A stretch of 64,000 bases of DNA from APNM01 sp040361335 (GCF_040361335.1 NZ_APNM01000012.1:1-64000); one strand, 5' to 3'. Shown: positions 1 to 13,760, numbered from the stretch's first letter. Numbers and translations are program-made. The notes: a model not told the origin generated them from the sequence alone.

Positions 1-27
1 TCAAGGAACGCGGCCCGGATGAACAAT

Positions 28-1269
28 CTACTGAGAGGTCACATCTAGCTGATCAAGTTTTTCCATCCTAGCTGTGAGAGTGTCAGCGATTTTCCTTTGT
101 TCCTCACGTGGTGGCGCCGGGAATTTAAAATTGACTGCATCAGATATGTTGAACTGTTTCTGTGCTGCACCGTATTGCACAGCCTCTACCTGACAGATTC
201 CGATAGAACTATTTAATACGAAGCAAAGCCATTGAGAACAAAACTTTCCGGAACGAATCACCATCATTGACGCGCAGTTTGCCCCCTCTAATGTTTCTGG
301 CACGACCGCTGTAACGCCGGGATAACCAACGCGCACACAAACTAAATCTCCAGACCGAAGTAGTGACTGACTGAGGAGCCTGCTATTTTCAGCACTGATC
401 CGTCGAACTTTCGATAGCTCGAATCCGAATGGCTTAACGTTTCCACCAAACAAGAAAGGAAGCCCGTTGTCAGTCACGTAGCTTGAGGGATTAACTACTA
501 CGCCAACTCCAATATGCGGCGATAAATGTTTTAATCGAACTATAGTCCAATGCGCGGGTATATTCCCTAACCACTGAATGCCACTGTCCTTCATCGGCGC
601 ATCGGGATTGAGCCCCTTCGTCACGGTATGGGAAATAACCGCCTGCCGCTTTTCCTGCAGCAGCTCGATGAGCCGCTGCTGCTTTTTGATCAGCCGGTCG
701 ATGCGGGCGGTTTCGTGGTCGAGGAAAGAGGCGATAGTACGTTGTTCCCAGATAGGAGGTATAGGAACAATAGTGTTCATGACTGCCTCGTGGTCAAGGC
801 TTTCAACAGTTGCGCCCTGCTTGCGCCATAACGTCAATAGTTGCGGTTGATGACCCTCAATCAAAAATCTTAAATAGGAAGGAACGCAACTATGCTGTGG
901 CAAAAAGGCCCATAAATCTTGGTTTAGTGTTACCGGAATCTCATTTAATGCCACCGGGATCTTGTGCTTAAGTATCCCGGATCTGGCTACGATCAACAAA
1001 GCGCCGGTCGAGATAGTCTGAATGCCCTGTTCATCGAGAGCTAAAGATGTAATTCGATGATGGGTGTCTCGAATTACCCTTGTGCCCATATCCCGTGGAG
1101 AGGCCCAGGCAAAATCGCCATCCCAATAACTAAGATTGTCCTTAGATGGGGTGGAGCCACTGACGGAGCGCACTAAATACTTGAGGCGCGCTTCTTTCCA
1201 TTCCGGCGGTAGCTGTTCCAACCATCCAGATTTCGATTCAGTAAGTTGGCGTAGAGAGGGCCTCATCAC
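28..1269 (-). CDS. hsdS: Type I restriction-modification specificity subunit HsdS
   Basis: This is the DNA-recognition subunit of a type I restriction-modification complex, which directs HsdM (and HsdR) to a bipartite target. The 413-residue protein has the expected two-repeat plan. The first target recognition domain spans about residues 15-170. A conserved helical spacer at about 173-235 contains EQRTIASFLDHETARIDRLI. A second recognition domain (about 240-385) opens with the WLGNIPAHW motif, and a short second helix (REEQRKIADTL) ends the protein. The start is a GTG (or the adjacent ATG) overlapping the hsdM stop, so translation is coupled. Both recognition domains are visibly AT-richer than the conserved spacer, which suggests domain exchange. 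The C-terminal helix is about 30-40 residues shorter than the internal one. hsdR is not in the window and could lie beyond the left edge. Confidence 0.93.
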   Translation of the reverse strand: MMRPSLRQLTESKSGWLEQLPPEWKEARLKYLVRSVSGSTPSKDNLSYWDGDFAWASPRDMGTRVIRDTHHRITSLALDEQGIQTISTGALLIVARSGILKHKIPVALNEIPVTLNQDLWAFLPQHSCVPSYLRFLIEGHQPQLLTLWRKQGATVESLDHEAVMNTIVPIPPIWEQRTIASFLDHETARIDRLIKKQQRLIELLQEKRQAVISHTVTKGLNPDAPMKDSGIQWLGNIPAHWTIVRLKHLSPHIGVGVVVNPSSYVTDNGLPFLFGGNVKPFGFELSKVRRISAENSRLLSQSLLRSGDLVCVRVGYPGVTAVVPETLEGANCASMMVIRSGKFCSQWLCFVLNSSIGICQVEAVQYGAAQKQFNISDAVNFKFPAPPREEQRKIADTLTARMEKLDQLDVTSQ

Positions 1270-3242
1270 ACTACGACTTCTTGCAGTAGTTGTTGTATTT
1301 CGTGGCTGAGTTGCTTCAGGTTTAGGTCAATCTCTTCTAAGGGCCGCGGCGGCACGTACTTGTAGAAGTGCCGATTGAACGGGATCTCGTAGCCCACGAT
1401 GCCGACTTCCTTGTCCCTGTGGTCCCGCTTGGACTCGTCGATCCAGGCATCCGGCACATGCGGCTTCACTTCCCGCTCGAAATAGTCGTGGATCGACTCG
1501 TTCAACGGCACGTTCTCGTAATCGCGAAGATCCGGATCGGGCTCCGGGTTGCCCTTCTTGTCCCGGCAAATGTCGGCTTCTTCGTCGTGCTCCGACAGGG
1601 CGTTGAGCACTGCCTTGCGCTGGGTGGCCGTGAGCTTGATGCCGCTCGTCTTGAGCGCCTTGTTCAGTTCCTTCGTGAACGCCTCGCGATTGCGGTGGAG
1701 AACGTCGGCGTCGAGATTGCCCAAGGCGGCCAGTAGCCGATTCCGCTCGTCCTCGCCGAGCTTCTGGAACTGCTTTTCCTCGCGCAGCCGTTCGATACGT
1801 TCCGGGCTGGCCTGGAAATTGAGTTGCAGCGGGCGCTCGACGGTGATGCGGCGATAGCCGAAGTCGGTGGTATTGAAAGTCTTGCAGGTGTCGGAGTCAT
1901 CGAAGGCGCCGTACAGCCGCACGATGTCGTCCGCGGTGGCGTCCGGTATCCAGTTGCGCTTGCTGCCCAGCGAGCGGCGCATCTTCTCGTAGCGGTCCGT
2001 GGCGTTGATGAGCTGGACCTTGCCCTTGCGCTCGGCTGGCTTGTGGTTGTTCAGCAGCCAGATGTAGGTGGCGATGCCGGTGTTGTGGAACATGTCCGTG
2101 GGCAGGGCCACGATGGCTTCCAGCAGGTCGTGCTCCAGTATGTGCCGGCGGATCTCGGACTCGCCGCTGCCGGCTCCGCCCGTGAACAGCGGCGAGCCGT
2201 TGAGAATGATGCCGAGCCGGGAGCCGCCGGCCTTGGCGTCCTTCATCTTGCTCATCAGGTGCATCAGGAACAGCAGCGCGCCGTCGGAGACGCGCGGCAG
2301 ACCGGGGCCGAAGCGGCCGTTGAAGCCCTTGTGCTTGTGCTCGTCGGTGACTTGGCGTTGGACCTTCTTCCAGTCCACGCCGAAGGGCGGGTTGGAGACC
2401 AGGAAGTCGAAGCGTTCGCCAGGCAACTGGTCGTCGGACAGGGTGTTGCCGAGCTTGATGTTGTCGATTTTCTGGCCCTTGACGAGCATGTCGCCCTGGC
2501 AGATGGCGTAGGACTCGGGGTTCAGTTCCTGGCCGTAGAGCGTGACGGTGGCGCCGGAGTTGATCTTCTGGACGTACTCGTCGCCTTCCGACAGGAAACC
2601 GCCCGTGCCGGCGGCGGGATCGTAAATCGTGACGATCTTGCCGGGCTTGAGTTTGTCTTCCTGGCCGGTGAACAGCAGCGAGGTCACCAAGTGGACTACG
2701 TCGCGGGGCGTGAAGTGCTCGCCGGCGGTCTCGTTGGAGGACTCGGCGAACTTGCGGATCAGTTCCTCGAAGACCAGCCCCATCTCGTAGTTGCTGTAAG
2801 TCTTCGGGTTCAGGTCCATGGCGGCGAACTTCTGGACCACCTGGTAGAGCAGGTTTGCGTTGTTGAGTTGGTCGACGAAGTCGTCGAAGTTGAAGTGGTC
2901 GAAGATCTCGCGGGCCTTGGGGCTGAAGGCCTGCACGTAGTTCTGCAGGTCGTCCATGGCCTGGGTGTCGGAGAGGGTGCCCAGGGTCAGCGGCGATGTG
3001 TTGTAGAACTGCAGACCGGAAGCCTTCAGCAACAGGGCGTCGCGAACGCCTTCCGGCTTATTCCGGTTTTCTTCCGCGATATTCAGAACGACCGGCTTGG
3101 TCGGCTCCAGGACGCATTCCAAACGCCGGAGCAGCGTGAACGGCAGGATCACCCGGCCGAACTGTGAGCGCTTGAAATCGCCCCGCAGCAGATCGGCTAC
3201 GCCCCAGATGAAATCCGCGAGCGTGCGAAAGTTGTCGACCAT
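1266..3242 (-). CDS. hsdM: Type I restriction-modification DNA methyltransferase HsdM
   Basis: This is an N6-adenine DNA methyltransferase, the modification subunit of a type I system. The N-terminal HsdM helical domain is followed by FTPRDVVHLV, the SAM-binding motif I DPAAGTGGFL near residue 207 and the catalytic motif IV NPPFG near residue 283. At 658 residues it is longer than classical E. coli HsdM (about 530). The extra length is a charged C-terminal region with a predicted helical character. The start is an ATG preceded by GAGGGAGA at good spacing. It is the first gene of the hsdM-hsdS operon. A 12-bp palindrome lies just upstream of the start. Confidence 0.95.
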   Translation of the reverse strand: MVDNFRTLADFIWGVADLLRGDFKRSQFGRVILPFTLLRRLECVLEPTKPVVLNIAEENRNKPEGVRDALLLKASGLQFYNTSPLTLGTLSDTQAMDDLQNYVQAFSPKAREIFDHFNFDDFVDQLNNANLLYQVVQKFAAMDLNPKTYSNYEMGLVFEELIRKFAESSNETAGEHFTPRDVVHLVTSLLFTGQEDKLKPGKIVTIYDPAAGTGGFLSEGDEYVQKINSGATVTLYGQELNPESYAICQGDMLVKGQKIDNIKLGNTLSDDQLPGERFDFLVSNPPFGVDWKKVQRQVTDEHKHKGFNGRFGPGLPRVSDGALLFLMHLMSKMKDAKAGGSRLGIILNGSPLFTGGAGSGESEIRRHILEHDLLEAIVALPTDMFHNTGIATYIWLLNNHKPAERKGKVQLINATDRYEKMRRSLGSKRNWIPDATADDIVRLYGAFDDSDTCKTFNTTDFGYRRITVERPLQLNFQASPERIERLREEKQFQKLGEDERNRLLAALGNLDADVLHRNREAFTKELNKALKTSGIKLTATQRKAVLNALSEHDEEADICRDKKGNPEPDPDLRDYENVPLNESIHDYFEREVKPHVPDAWIDESKRDHRDKEVGIVGYEIPFNRHFYKYVPPRPLEEIDLNLKQLSHEIQQLLQEVVV

Positions 3243-3264
3243 CGATCTCCCTCGGTCCGGGACC

Positions 3265-3276
3265 CGACCCGGGTCG
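3265..3276. promoter_or_regulatory. 12-bp palindrome upstream of hsdM
   Basis: CGACCCGGGTCG is a perfect 12-bp palindrome centred about 28 bp before the hsdM start. Its position between promoter and start would suit an operator, but no dedicated controller gene is seen and GC-rich palindromes of this length can arise by chance here. Confidence 0.25.
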
Positions 3277-3524
3277 TTTCGTGGTTATACGTTGAAATTG
3301 GGCTGGGGATGAGCGTCCCGATGCCCGTGGTCAGCAATGTAACACTTGGCGATGATCGGACCACGTGTCCATGGGATGGGCAGAGGCCCTGACTGGTTCT
3401 ACTGGACTCGCGGAGGCGCGCGCCGGCTTCAGTAAATCACCGATATCACGTTCGTTGCAGGATGCACGGCGCGGGCTTATGGCCTACCTTGGCTGCCTGA
3501 ATCCACCTTGGATGTAGCGCACCC

Positions 3525-4169
3525 ATGCTCAAGCTGTATCACCTGGAACAGTCCCGTTCCCTGCGCATTCTCTGGTTGCTGGAGGAGCTTGGTCTCGACT
3601 ACGAGCTGGAGACCTACAGCCGCGATCCCGAGACGCTGCGTGCGCCGGCGAGTCTCGGGGAGAGGGCGCCGATGCCGAAGTCGCCCATCATCGAGGACGA
3701 TGGCCGGGCCCTCGTCGAGTCCGGCGCCATCATCGATTATCTCACGGAGGTGAAGGCGAACGGCGAGTTGGCTTACGGCCCGGAGTCGTCCCATTACCCG
3801 GAATACCGGCAGTGGCTGCATTTCACTGAGGGCTCGCTGATGTGCCCGCTGGTGTATCACCTGATCGCCTCGGCCATGGGCTGCGAGCATGAGGGGTTGC
3901 AGTCGTTCACCGACGGTGAGATCGCCACCTATCTCGGCTTTCTGACGCGGCAGCTCGAGCGCCACGACTATCTCGTGGCCGATGCGTTCAGCGCCGCCGA
4001 TGTGCAGATGTCGTTCCCGCTGGAGTTCGCCGAGGCGCGGGGAGTCCTGAAGGACTATCCCGTGCTGCAGCGTTATCTGCAGCGTTTGCAGGCCCGGCCG
4101 GCCTATCGTCGGGCGCGGGAGAAGGGCGGCAACTACGACTTGTCCGTGTTCTCGCTGGGCGTGGCCTGA
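3525..4169 (+). CDS. Glutathione S-transferase family protein
   Basis: This is a cytosolic glutathione S-transferase-like enzyme, expected to conjugate or reduce electrophiles with glutathione. The N-terminal thioredoxin-like domain starts with KLYHLEQSRSLRILWLLEEL. The GSH-contacting loop follows at about residues 50-70 (MPKSPIIEDDG then VESGAIIDYL), and an all-helical C-terminal domain ends in the usual RPAYRRAREKGG. Its 214 residues are normal for the family. The substrate cannot be inferred. It is transcribed toward the ATP-grasp gene, and the two 3' ends overlap by 37 bp, so the transcripts could interfere. No clear ribosome binding site is visible ahead of the ATG. Confidence 0.9.
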   Translation: MLKLYHLEQSRSLRILWLLEELGLDYELETYSRDPETLRAPASLGERAPMPKSPIIEDDGRALVESGAIIDYLTEVKANGELAYGPESSHYPEYRQWLHFTEGSLMCPLVYHLIASAMGCEHEGLQSFTDGEIATYLGFLTRQLERHDYLVADAFSAADVQMSFPLEFAEARGVLKDYPVLQRYLQRLQARPAYRRAREKGGNYDLSVFSLGVA

Positions 4170-5149
4170 CGCAGCCGCCGGGAGAGCGCCGCGGCGTACC
4201 ACGCCCGCCATCCGCGTGACGGGGGCTGACGCAGGAACCGGGACCGGCGTATGTCCCAGGCGCGGGTGATGCGGCTGTCCGGGTCGGGCCCGACATGGCT
4301 GATCTCGCCGGCCTGGTTGTAGACGGTGAGCTCGCCGAACCACAGGTGTTTGCCGTCGGTGTAGAGGTCGACGCGCAGGTGGTCGAACTCGCGGCCCAGG
4401 CGGCGTGCGTGTTCCAGGGCGCGTTCGATCGATTCGGGCAGTGGATGCCGGCAGGTGCGTTTCGCGACGGCGGCGGGTTTGTCGCTGTGTGCGAGGTTGC
4501 CGTCGGCGTCCGGTTCCCAGATCGCCGCTTCCATGTTGCCGAAACGGGCGCGGATGTAGACCACGCGCTCGATGCGGTCGCCGAAGGTATAGATCTTCAG
4601 TTCGTCCAGCACGCCGTTGTCGGGGCGTATCTCGGACTCGACCAGCAGCAGGTCGGGCGCGTCGCGGTAGCCCCACTCGCCGTACCTGCGGTCATAGCGT
4701 TCCGCGAGCCAGTCGCGGGCGGTGTGTTCGAGTTCGTGCCGGTCGTATTCGCCGTCCCGGATGAAGCGGTAGCGGCCGGAGGCGGCGTTGGGCTTGATGA
4801 CCACATCCCGCCGGAGGATGGCATCGGGGATGTCCGCGGCGGAGACGCCCACCCACAGGAGTTCGGCCATGGCGAGATCCGGGTCGCGCACTCGGACCCA
4901 TTCGCGGCAGCTCAGTTTGCCGCATATCGCCACGAACCGCGGATCGTGATCGAACACCTTGCGCCATAGGAACTTGTCGTTGGCGGAGCGGGGCACGGCG
5001 AGGCGCGGCCGGGTACCCGTGCCGCGCGCCAGTTTGCGGTATTTCCGGAACCGCTTGCGGTAGCGGTATCGGCCCCAGAGTTCCACCGCCCCCAACACGA
5101 CCGTGTCGGCGAAACGAATCCATCGCGACGCCGGCTTCCGGCGCTTCAT
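4133..5149 (-). CDS. TupA-like ATP-grasp protein
   Basis: This 338-residue protein resembles the TupA-type ATP-grasp family, which ligates amino acids or other carboxylates in surface-polymer or peptide synthesis. The evidence is an N-terminal conserved stretch (LWRKVFDHDPRFVAICGK), the nucleotide-binding segment VVIKPNAASGRYRFI, and the metal-binding C-terminal core HLRVDLYTDGKHLWFGELTVY followed by a family-like tail. The start was set at the ATG that overlaps the methyltransferase stop by 4 bp (ATGA); a longer upstream reading frame exists only because the frame is open through that gene. Coupling to the methyltransferase suggests a common pathway. The acceptor substrate is unknown. Confidence 0.78.
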   Translation of the reverse strand: MKRRKPASRWIRFADTVVLGAVELWGRYRYRKRFRKYRKLARGTGTRPRLAVPRSANDKFLWRKVFDHDPRFVAICGKLSCREWVRVRDPDLAMAELLWVGVSAADIPDAILRRDVVIKPNAASGRYRFIRDGEYDRHELEHTARDWLAERYDRRYGEWGYRDAPDLLLVESEIRPDNGVLDELKIYTFGDRIERVVYIRARFGNMEAAIWEPDADGNLAHSDKPAAVAKRTCRHPLPESIERALEHARRLGREFDHLRVDLYTDGKHLWFGELTVYNQAGEISHVGPDPDSRITRAWDIRRSRFLRQPPSRGWRAWYAAALSRRLRQATPSENTDKS

Positions 5150-5898
5150 GCGGCGGTGATCGTGCGCAGGGCCCAGCGCATGCCTACCCGGCCGCCGTCC
5201 AGGTCGTCGATGCCCAGTTGGTTCTTGATCGCCTCGATGATGTCTCCGGCGGCGACATCCCGCAGGCCGAACAGGTCCCGGCAGAAGGCGGCCAACTCGT
5301 CGCGGTCGCCGAAGACCCAGTGGAATCGAACGAGTTCGCTGGAGATGGGCTGCCAACCGCTGTCGGCGAGTTCGCGTTCGGTCGTCTCGTCCAGGTAGAG
5401 CCCCCGGTGTCCGGTGCCGTTGTGGGCGTCCACGAAACCGTCCAGGAAATATGCCTGCGGGGATCCCGAGTCGACATCCGACAGCACGAAGCGGCCGCCC
5501 GGCCCGGTCACGCGGCGCAGTTCCGCGAACAGGGCCGGTTTATCGGTCGTGTGGTGGACGCCGGCGATACTGATCGCGGCATCCATGTCGTCGGATGGCC
5601 AGGGCAGGGGGACCAGGGTCGCTCCGGCCGACGATCGGGTATCGTCGCCGTGCAGGGAGAACCCGGCGCTCGGCTCGTGGCCGTGCCAGGTGCATCCGCG
5701 GGGCAGGAAGCCGCGCAGATAGCCGCCGCCCGCCGGCACGTCGGCGACCCGCATGCCCGGAACGAGTCCGGCGCGGCGGATCGCCTGCCGGAATTCTTCC
5801 GCCCGGGCGGCGGGAAAGCGCCGCATCGCGCGATGATAGCTCTGCCCTCGTTTGTCGAAGACTTCCGTGTATTGAAGCTGCGTCATCGGCGGCTCCAA
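5146..5898 (-). CDS. Class I SAM-dependent methyltransferase
   Basis: This is a small-molecule type methyltransferase of about 250 residues with a Rossmann fold. Motif I is VADVPAGGGYL near residue 51. The acidic region after strand 2 is less typical (HEPSAGF). The motif IV/post-I region is MDAAISIAGVHHT, followed by the loop LRRVTGPGGRFVLSDVD typical of the Methyltransf_11 group. A second Met, four codons in, is an equally good start (MTQLQYTEVF). It is the promoter-proximal gene of a two-gene operon with the ATP-grasp ligase. The substrate cannot be read from the sequence. Confidence 0.85.
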   Translation of the reverse strand: MEPPMTQLQYTEVFDKRGQSYHRAMRRFPAARAEEFRQAIRRAGLVPGMRVADVPAGGGYLRGFLPRGCTWHGHEPSAGFSLHGDDTRSSAGATLVPLPWPSDDMDAAISIAGVHHTTDKPALFAELRRVTGPGGRFVLSDVDSGSPQAYFLDGFVDAHNGTGHRGLYLDETTERELADSGWQPISSELVRFHWVFGDRDELAAFCRDLFGLRDVAAGDIIEAIKNQLGIDDLDGGRVGMRWALRTITAA

Positions 5899-6057
5899 GG
5901 CGCTTTCGCCGGTCCGTGTGATTCAGGTGTCGATGTCGTCGGGCATCCCCGTCGGTTCGGGCGGCGCGAGGGTGTCATGCACCGCGAAAGGCCGACAAGA
6001 CGTTTGCCGGCTCGTGACGCGTTTCGCTTGCCTCGCCATGTGACCGGCCGGTTTTGC

Positions 6058-7467
6058 CTACCAGGCCGGGTCGATCGGCGTGGCCGTCGCCCGCAGTTTC
6101 TCCACCGCCTCCGCCGCCGCCAGGCACTCGTCCTCGCGGAAGCGGCGGCCGGTGAGCAGGACGCCGATGGGCAGGCCGGTGTCGCCGTCGCGGGCCGCCG
6201 GCACGCAGGCGCTGGGCAGGCCGAGCAGGTTGGCGGGCATGACCGGCCGCAGGAGTGTCAGGGTCTTTTCGACGGCTTTGTCGTCGATGGCATCCGCGCC
6301 GTGCTCGAAGGGTAGTTCGGTCCAGGTGGGGCCGAGCACGAGCGGGTATTCGGCCATGAATTCGGACCAGGCGCGGGCGAGGCCGTCGCGCTGCATGAGC
6401 AGGGCGGTCATGGCGGCGGTGTCCGCCAGGGGCGGCGTGCCCGCGAAGAAGGCCTCGAAGAAGCGGCGGCCGGCGTCGCCCATCATCGGGGCCATGTCGT
6501 CCTTGAGCGCGGCGTAGTCGCCGGCCAGCAGGCGGCGCCAGGTGTCCACGACTTCCTCGTAACGCGGCGGGACGGTCTCGACCACTTCGTAACCGGCGTC
6601 GGCGAGGGCGTCCGCGGCGCGGCGCACGGCCTGTTGCGCGGCCGCGGCGCAATCGCCGCCCGGCGGGGCCGGGACCACGGCGACCCGGGGGTGCGCGGTC
6701 GGCGGGCCGTCGAAGGGCGCGTCCGTGGCCAGCGGGTCGCGCGGGTGGGCGCCCATGATGGCCTGCAGGCCGAGGCGCACGTCGGCGACGGTGCGGGCCA
6801 TCGGTCCCTGCACGGCCATCCATTGCCAGGCCAGGGGGCGGTCCTCGAACGGCGGGCCGCTGGCGTCCGGCACGCGGCCGGCGGAAGGCTTGATCGAGGC
6901 GATGCCGCAGGCGCTGGCGGGGTTGCGCAGGGAGCCGCCGATGTCGTTGCCCAGACCTAGCGGACTCATGCCGCTGGCGATGGCCGAGCCTTCGCCGCCG
7001 CTGGAGCCGCCGGCGGTGTGCTCGTACGACCAGGGGTTGCGGGTCAGGCCGTGCAGCGAGCTGTCGGTGTGCACGCGCATGGCGAAGTCCGGACAGTTGG
7101 TGCGCACGATGGGGATGGCGCCCGCGGCCCGGATTCTCTCGACCACGGGGGCGTCGGCCACGGCCGGCGCGTCCGCGAGCGCGGCCACGCCCCAGGTGCT
7201 GGCCAGGCCCTTCATGTCGATGTTGCATTTCACGCTGACCGGCACGCCGTGCAGGGGGCCGGTCGCGGTGCCCGACTCCAGGGCGCGATCGGCCGCGTCC
7301 GCGGCCGTCAGGGCCTGGTTCCGCAGAACCTCGACCGCGGCGTTCAGCTTGGGATTGACGGTGTTGATGCGGTCGAGATGGGACTGGACCACTTCGCGCG
7401 AGGAGACCTCGCGGCGGGCGATGGCCGCGGCCAGCTCACCCGCGGATGACTGCCAGTGCCGGGACAC
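6058..7467 (-). CDS. Amidase signature family hydrolase
   Basis: This is an amidase-signature enzyme, which hydrolyses C-N amide bonds of small substrates in the cytoplasm. The Ser-cisSer-Lys triad can be assigned to K80 (in SVKCNID), S155 (in the glycine-rich GGSSGGEG loop) and S179 (in DIGGSLRNP), with the usual 24-residue spacing between the two serines. The 469 residues fit the family. The start is a GTG with AGGAG six bases upstream, which supports it over internal starts. The gene stands alone, 80 bp upstream (in transcription sense) of unrelated neighbours. The specific substrate is not predictable, and GatA is unlikely because no GatB/C genes are adjacent. Confidence 0.9.
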   Translation of the reverse strand: MSRHWQSSAGELAAAIARREVSSREVVQSHLDRINTVNPKLNAAVEVLRNQALTAADAADRALESGTATGPLHGVPVSVKCNIDMKGLASTWGVAALADAPAVADAPVVERIRAAGAIPIVRTNCPDFAMRVHTDSSLHGLTRNPWSYEHTAGGSSGGEGSAIASGMSPLGLGNDIGGSLRNPASACGIASIKPSAGRVPDASGPPFEDRPLAWQWMAVQGPMARTVADVRLGLQAIMGAHPRDPLATDAPFDGPPTAHPRVAVVPAPPGGDCAAAAQQAVRRAADALADAGYEVVETVPPRYEEVVDTWRRLLAGDYAALKDDMAPMMGDAGRRFFEAFFAGTPPLADTAAMTALLMQRDGLARAWSEFMAEYPLVLGPTWTELPFEHGADAIDDKAVEKTLTLLRPVMPANLLGLPSACVPAARDGDTGLPIGVLLTGRRFREDECLAAAEAVEKLRATATPIDPAW

Positions 7468-7546
7468 GTGTCTCTCCTGCGATCGTCGTTTCCGGAATTA
7501 GCCGGCAGGCGGCCGTCGCTGTCAAGACTCGGCCGCGATCGCGGCA

Positions 7547-8902
7547 TCAGACGATGCCGAAGGCCAGCATGGCATCGGCGACCTTCTTGAAGCCGGCGAT
7601 GTTGGCGCCCTTGGCGTAGTCGACGTAGCCGTCCGGGCCCTGGGCGTGCTCCAGGCAGCGCCCGTGGATGCCCTGCATGATGTCGCGCAGCAGGCTCTGC
7701 AGCTCGTCCTCGCGCATGGCGATGCGGGTGCTGTTCTGGGCCATCTCCAGGCCGGAGACCGCCACGCCGCCGGCGTTGGCGGCCTTGGCCGGGCCGAACA
7801 GCACGCCGGCTTCGCGCAGTACCTTCACGGCGTCGTTGGTGGCCGGCATGTTGGCACCCTCGGCCATTGCCTTGAGACCGTTCTTCGCCAGCAGTCGGGC
7901 GTCGTCGGCATGCACCTCGTTCTGCGTGGCGCAGGGACAGGCGAGATCGCAGGGCACCCGCCAGGGCCGTTCGCCCTCGTGGAAGCTGGCGCCCTTGAAC
8001 TCCTCCGCGTAGGCCGAGATCCGGCCGCGCCGGTGGCCCTTGTGCCGTTTCACCCATTCCAGCTTTTCCCGGGTGAAGCCGTCCGGGTCGTGGATGAAGC
8101 CCTCCGAATCCGACAGGGTGACCACCCGGGCGCCAAGCTGGAGCGCCTTCTCGGCCGCGTGCACGGCGACGTTGCCGGAGCCGGAGACGGTCATCACCTT
8201 GCCTTCCAGGCCTTCGCCGGCGTGCCGCAGCATGTCCTCCAGGAAGTAGACCACGCCGTAGCCGGTGGCCTCCTTGCGTACCAGGCTGCCGCCCCACTCG
8301 ATGCCCTTGCCGGTGAGCACGCCGACGTAGCGGTTGGTGATACGCTTGTACTGGCCGAACATGTAGCCGATCTCGCGCGCGCCCACGCCGATGTCGCCCG
8401 CCGGCACGTCGGTGTCCTCGCCGACGTGCCGGTAGAGCTCGGTCATGAAGGACTGGCAGAAGCGCATGATCTCGCTGTCGGACTTGCCCTTGGGGTTGAA
8501 GTCCGAGCCGCCCTTGGCACCGCCCATGGGTAGGCCGGTCAGGCTGTTCTTGAAGGTCTGCTCGAAGGCCAGGAACTTGAGGATGCTCTGGTTGACGCTC
8601 TTGTGGAAACGCAGGCCGCCCTTGTAGGGGCCGATGGCGTTGTTGTTCTGCACCCGGTAGCCGCGCTGGACCCGCACGTTGTGGTTGTCGTCCTCCCAGC
8701 ACACGCGGAAGGAGACCACCCGGTCCGGCTCGGCGATGCGGCGCAGGATTTGCGCCTCGTGGTAGATCTCCTTGTCGGCGATGTAGTCGAAGATGTCCAC
8801 GGCGACCTCGTACACCGCCTGCTGGAATTCAGTCTCGCCGGGATTGCGTCGTTTGACCCCGTCCATGAACTGGTCGAGATCGACGTGATCGGATATGGCC
8901 AT
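7547..8902 (-). CDS. gdhA: NADP-specific glutamate dehydrogenase
   Basis: This enzyme catalyses reductive amination of 2-oxoglutarate to glutamate, usually with NADPH, and so assimilates ammonium. The protein is 451 residues, normal for the hexameric bacterial enzyme. Substrate-binding and catalytic motifs are present: YKGGLRFHKSVN, FKNSLTGLPMGGAKGGSDF with the catalytic lysine, and VPAGDIGVGAREIGYMFGQY. The Rossmann domain begins at about residue 200 with VMTVSGSGNVA. The start ATG follows GGGGGAGA with six-base spacing. It is monocistronic, with a roughly 395-bp upstream region that presumably carries nitrogen-responsive control, although no specific site was identified. Confidence 0.96.
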   Translation of the reverse strand: MAISDHVDLDQFMDGVKRRNPGETEFQQAVYEVAVDIFDYIADKEIYHEAQILRRIAEPDRVVSFRVCWEDDNHNVRVQRGYRVQNNNAIGPYKGGLRFHKSVNQSILKFLAFEQTFKNSLTGLPMGGAKGGSDFNPKGKSDSEIMRFCQSFMTELYRHVGEDTDVPAGDIGVGAREIGYMFGQYKRITNRYVGVLTGKGIEWGGSLVRKEATGYGVVYFLEDMLRHAGEGLEGKVMTVSGSGNVAVHAAEKALQLGARVVTLSDSEGFIHDPDGFTREKLEWVKRHKGHRRGRISAYAEEFKGASFHEGERPWRVPCDLACPCATQNEVHADDARLLAKNGLKAMAEGANMPATNDAVKVLREAGVLFGPAKAANAGGVAVSGLEMAQNSTRIAMREDELQSLLRDIMQGIHGRCLEHAQGPDGYVDYAKGANIAGFKKVADAMLAFGIV

Positions 8903-9297
8903 GGTTGTCTCCCCCGCACCGCGCCGGCGGTGTCGTCATTCCCCGGTCCCATGGTGGCACGTCGCGGGACGGTCGTGTGGCACTACCCGCTTGTAGCCGT
9001 TCCCGGTGGCCGTGTCGTCGCCGTCGGCCTACAGTCGGGCGTCCGTTTTATGCACATGGATACAGTATTCGTCAGGAGCCATCGGCCGTGTTGGTCGGGG
9101 CCGGGGACGGGGTTTTGCAAGTTGCTGTTTTATATGGGGTATGAATTATTGATTAAAGATTCGCCGAATCGCGCAAGCGCTTGATGTCAGGCCGGACGCC
9201 GGTCTAATCCCAAATTCATGCACAGACTTATCCACCGCGATTGTGAATAGTCGGCCGGGGCATCGCCGGCGCGCCCGTCGGCGTAGAATGAAACCGT
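8903..9297. other. Intergenic region between gdhA and lhr
   Basis: No gene is seen in these 395 bases between divergently transcribed genes. The right-hand part (about 9115-9175) is AT-rich and contains ATGAATTATTGATTAAAG, followed by a 10-bp palindrome CAAGCGCTTG at 9174-9183. This is the most promoter-like stretch. The left half is GC-rich without recognisable sites. Confidence 0.5.
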
Positions 9298-13701
<4,404 letters not shown>

Positions 13702-13726
13702 TATCGTGCTTGTGCGCGGGAGAAGA

Positions 13727-13760
13727 TTATCCGCGGATTGACGCAGAGGGACGCAGATAC
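13727..13760. repeat. Dispersed 'ATCCGCGGATTGACGCAGA' type repeat
   Basis: The segment ttatccgcggattgacgcag followed by agggacgcagat matches the core motif of the 181-bp array near 51 kb and of the repeats near 47 kb. It lies just after the lhr stop codon. It is non-coding and resembles extragenic repeat debris. Confidence 0.6.

Noticed and set aside
1824..3167. Long plus-strand open frame antisense to hsdM
   Set aside because: It is a shadow of hsdM in GC-rich DNA; the hsdM frame has clear motifs and this one has none.
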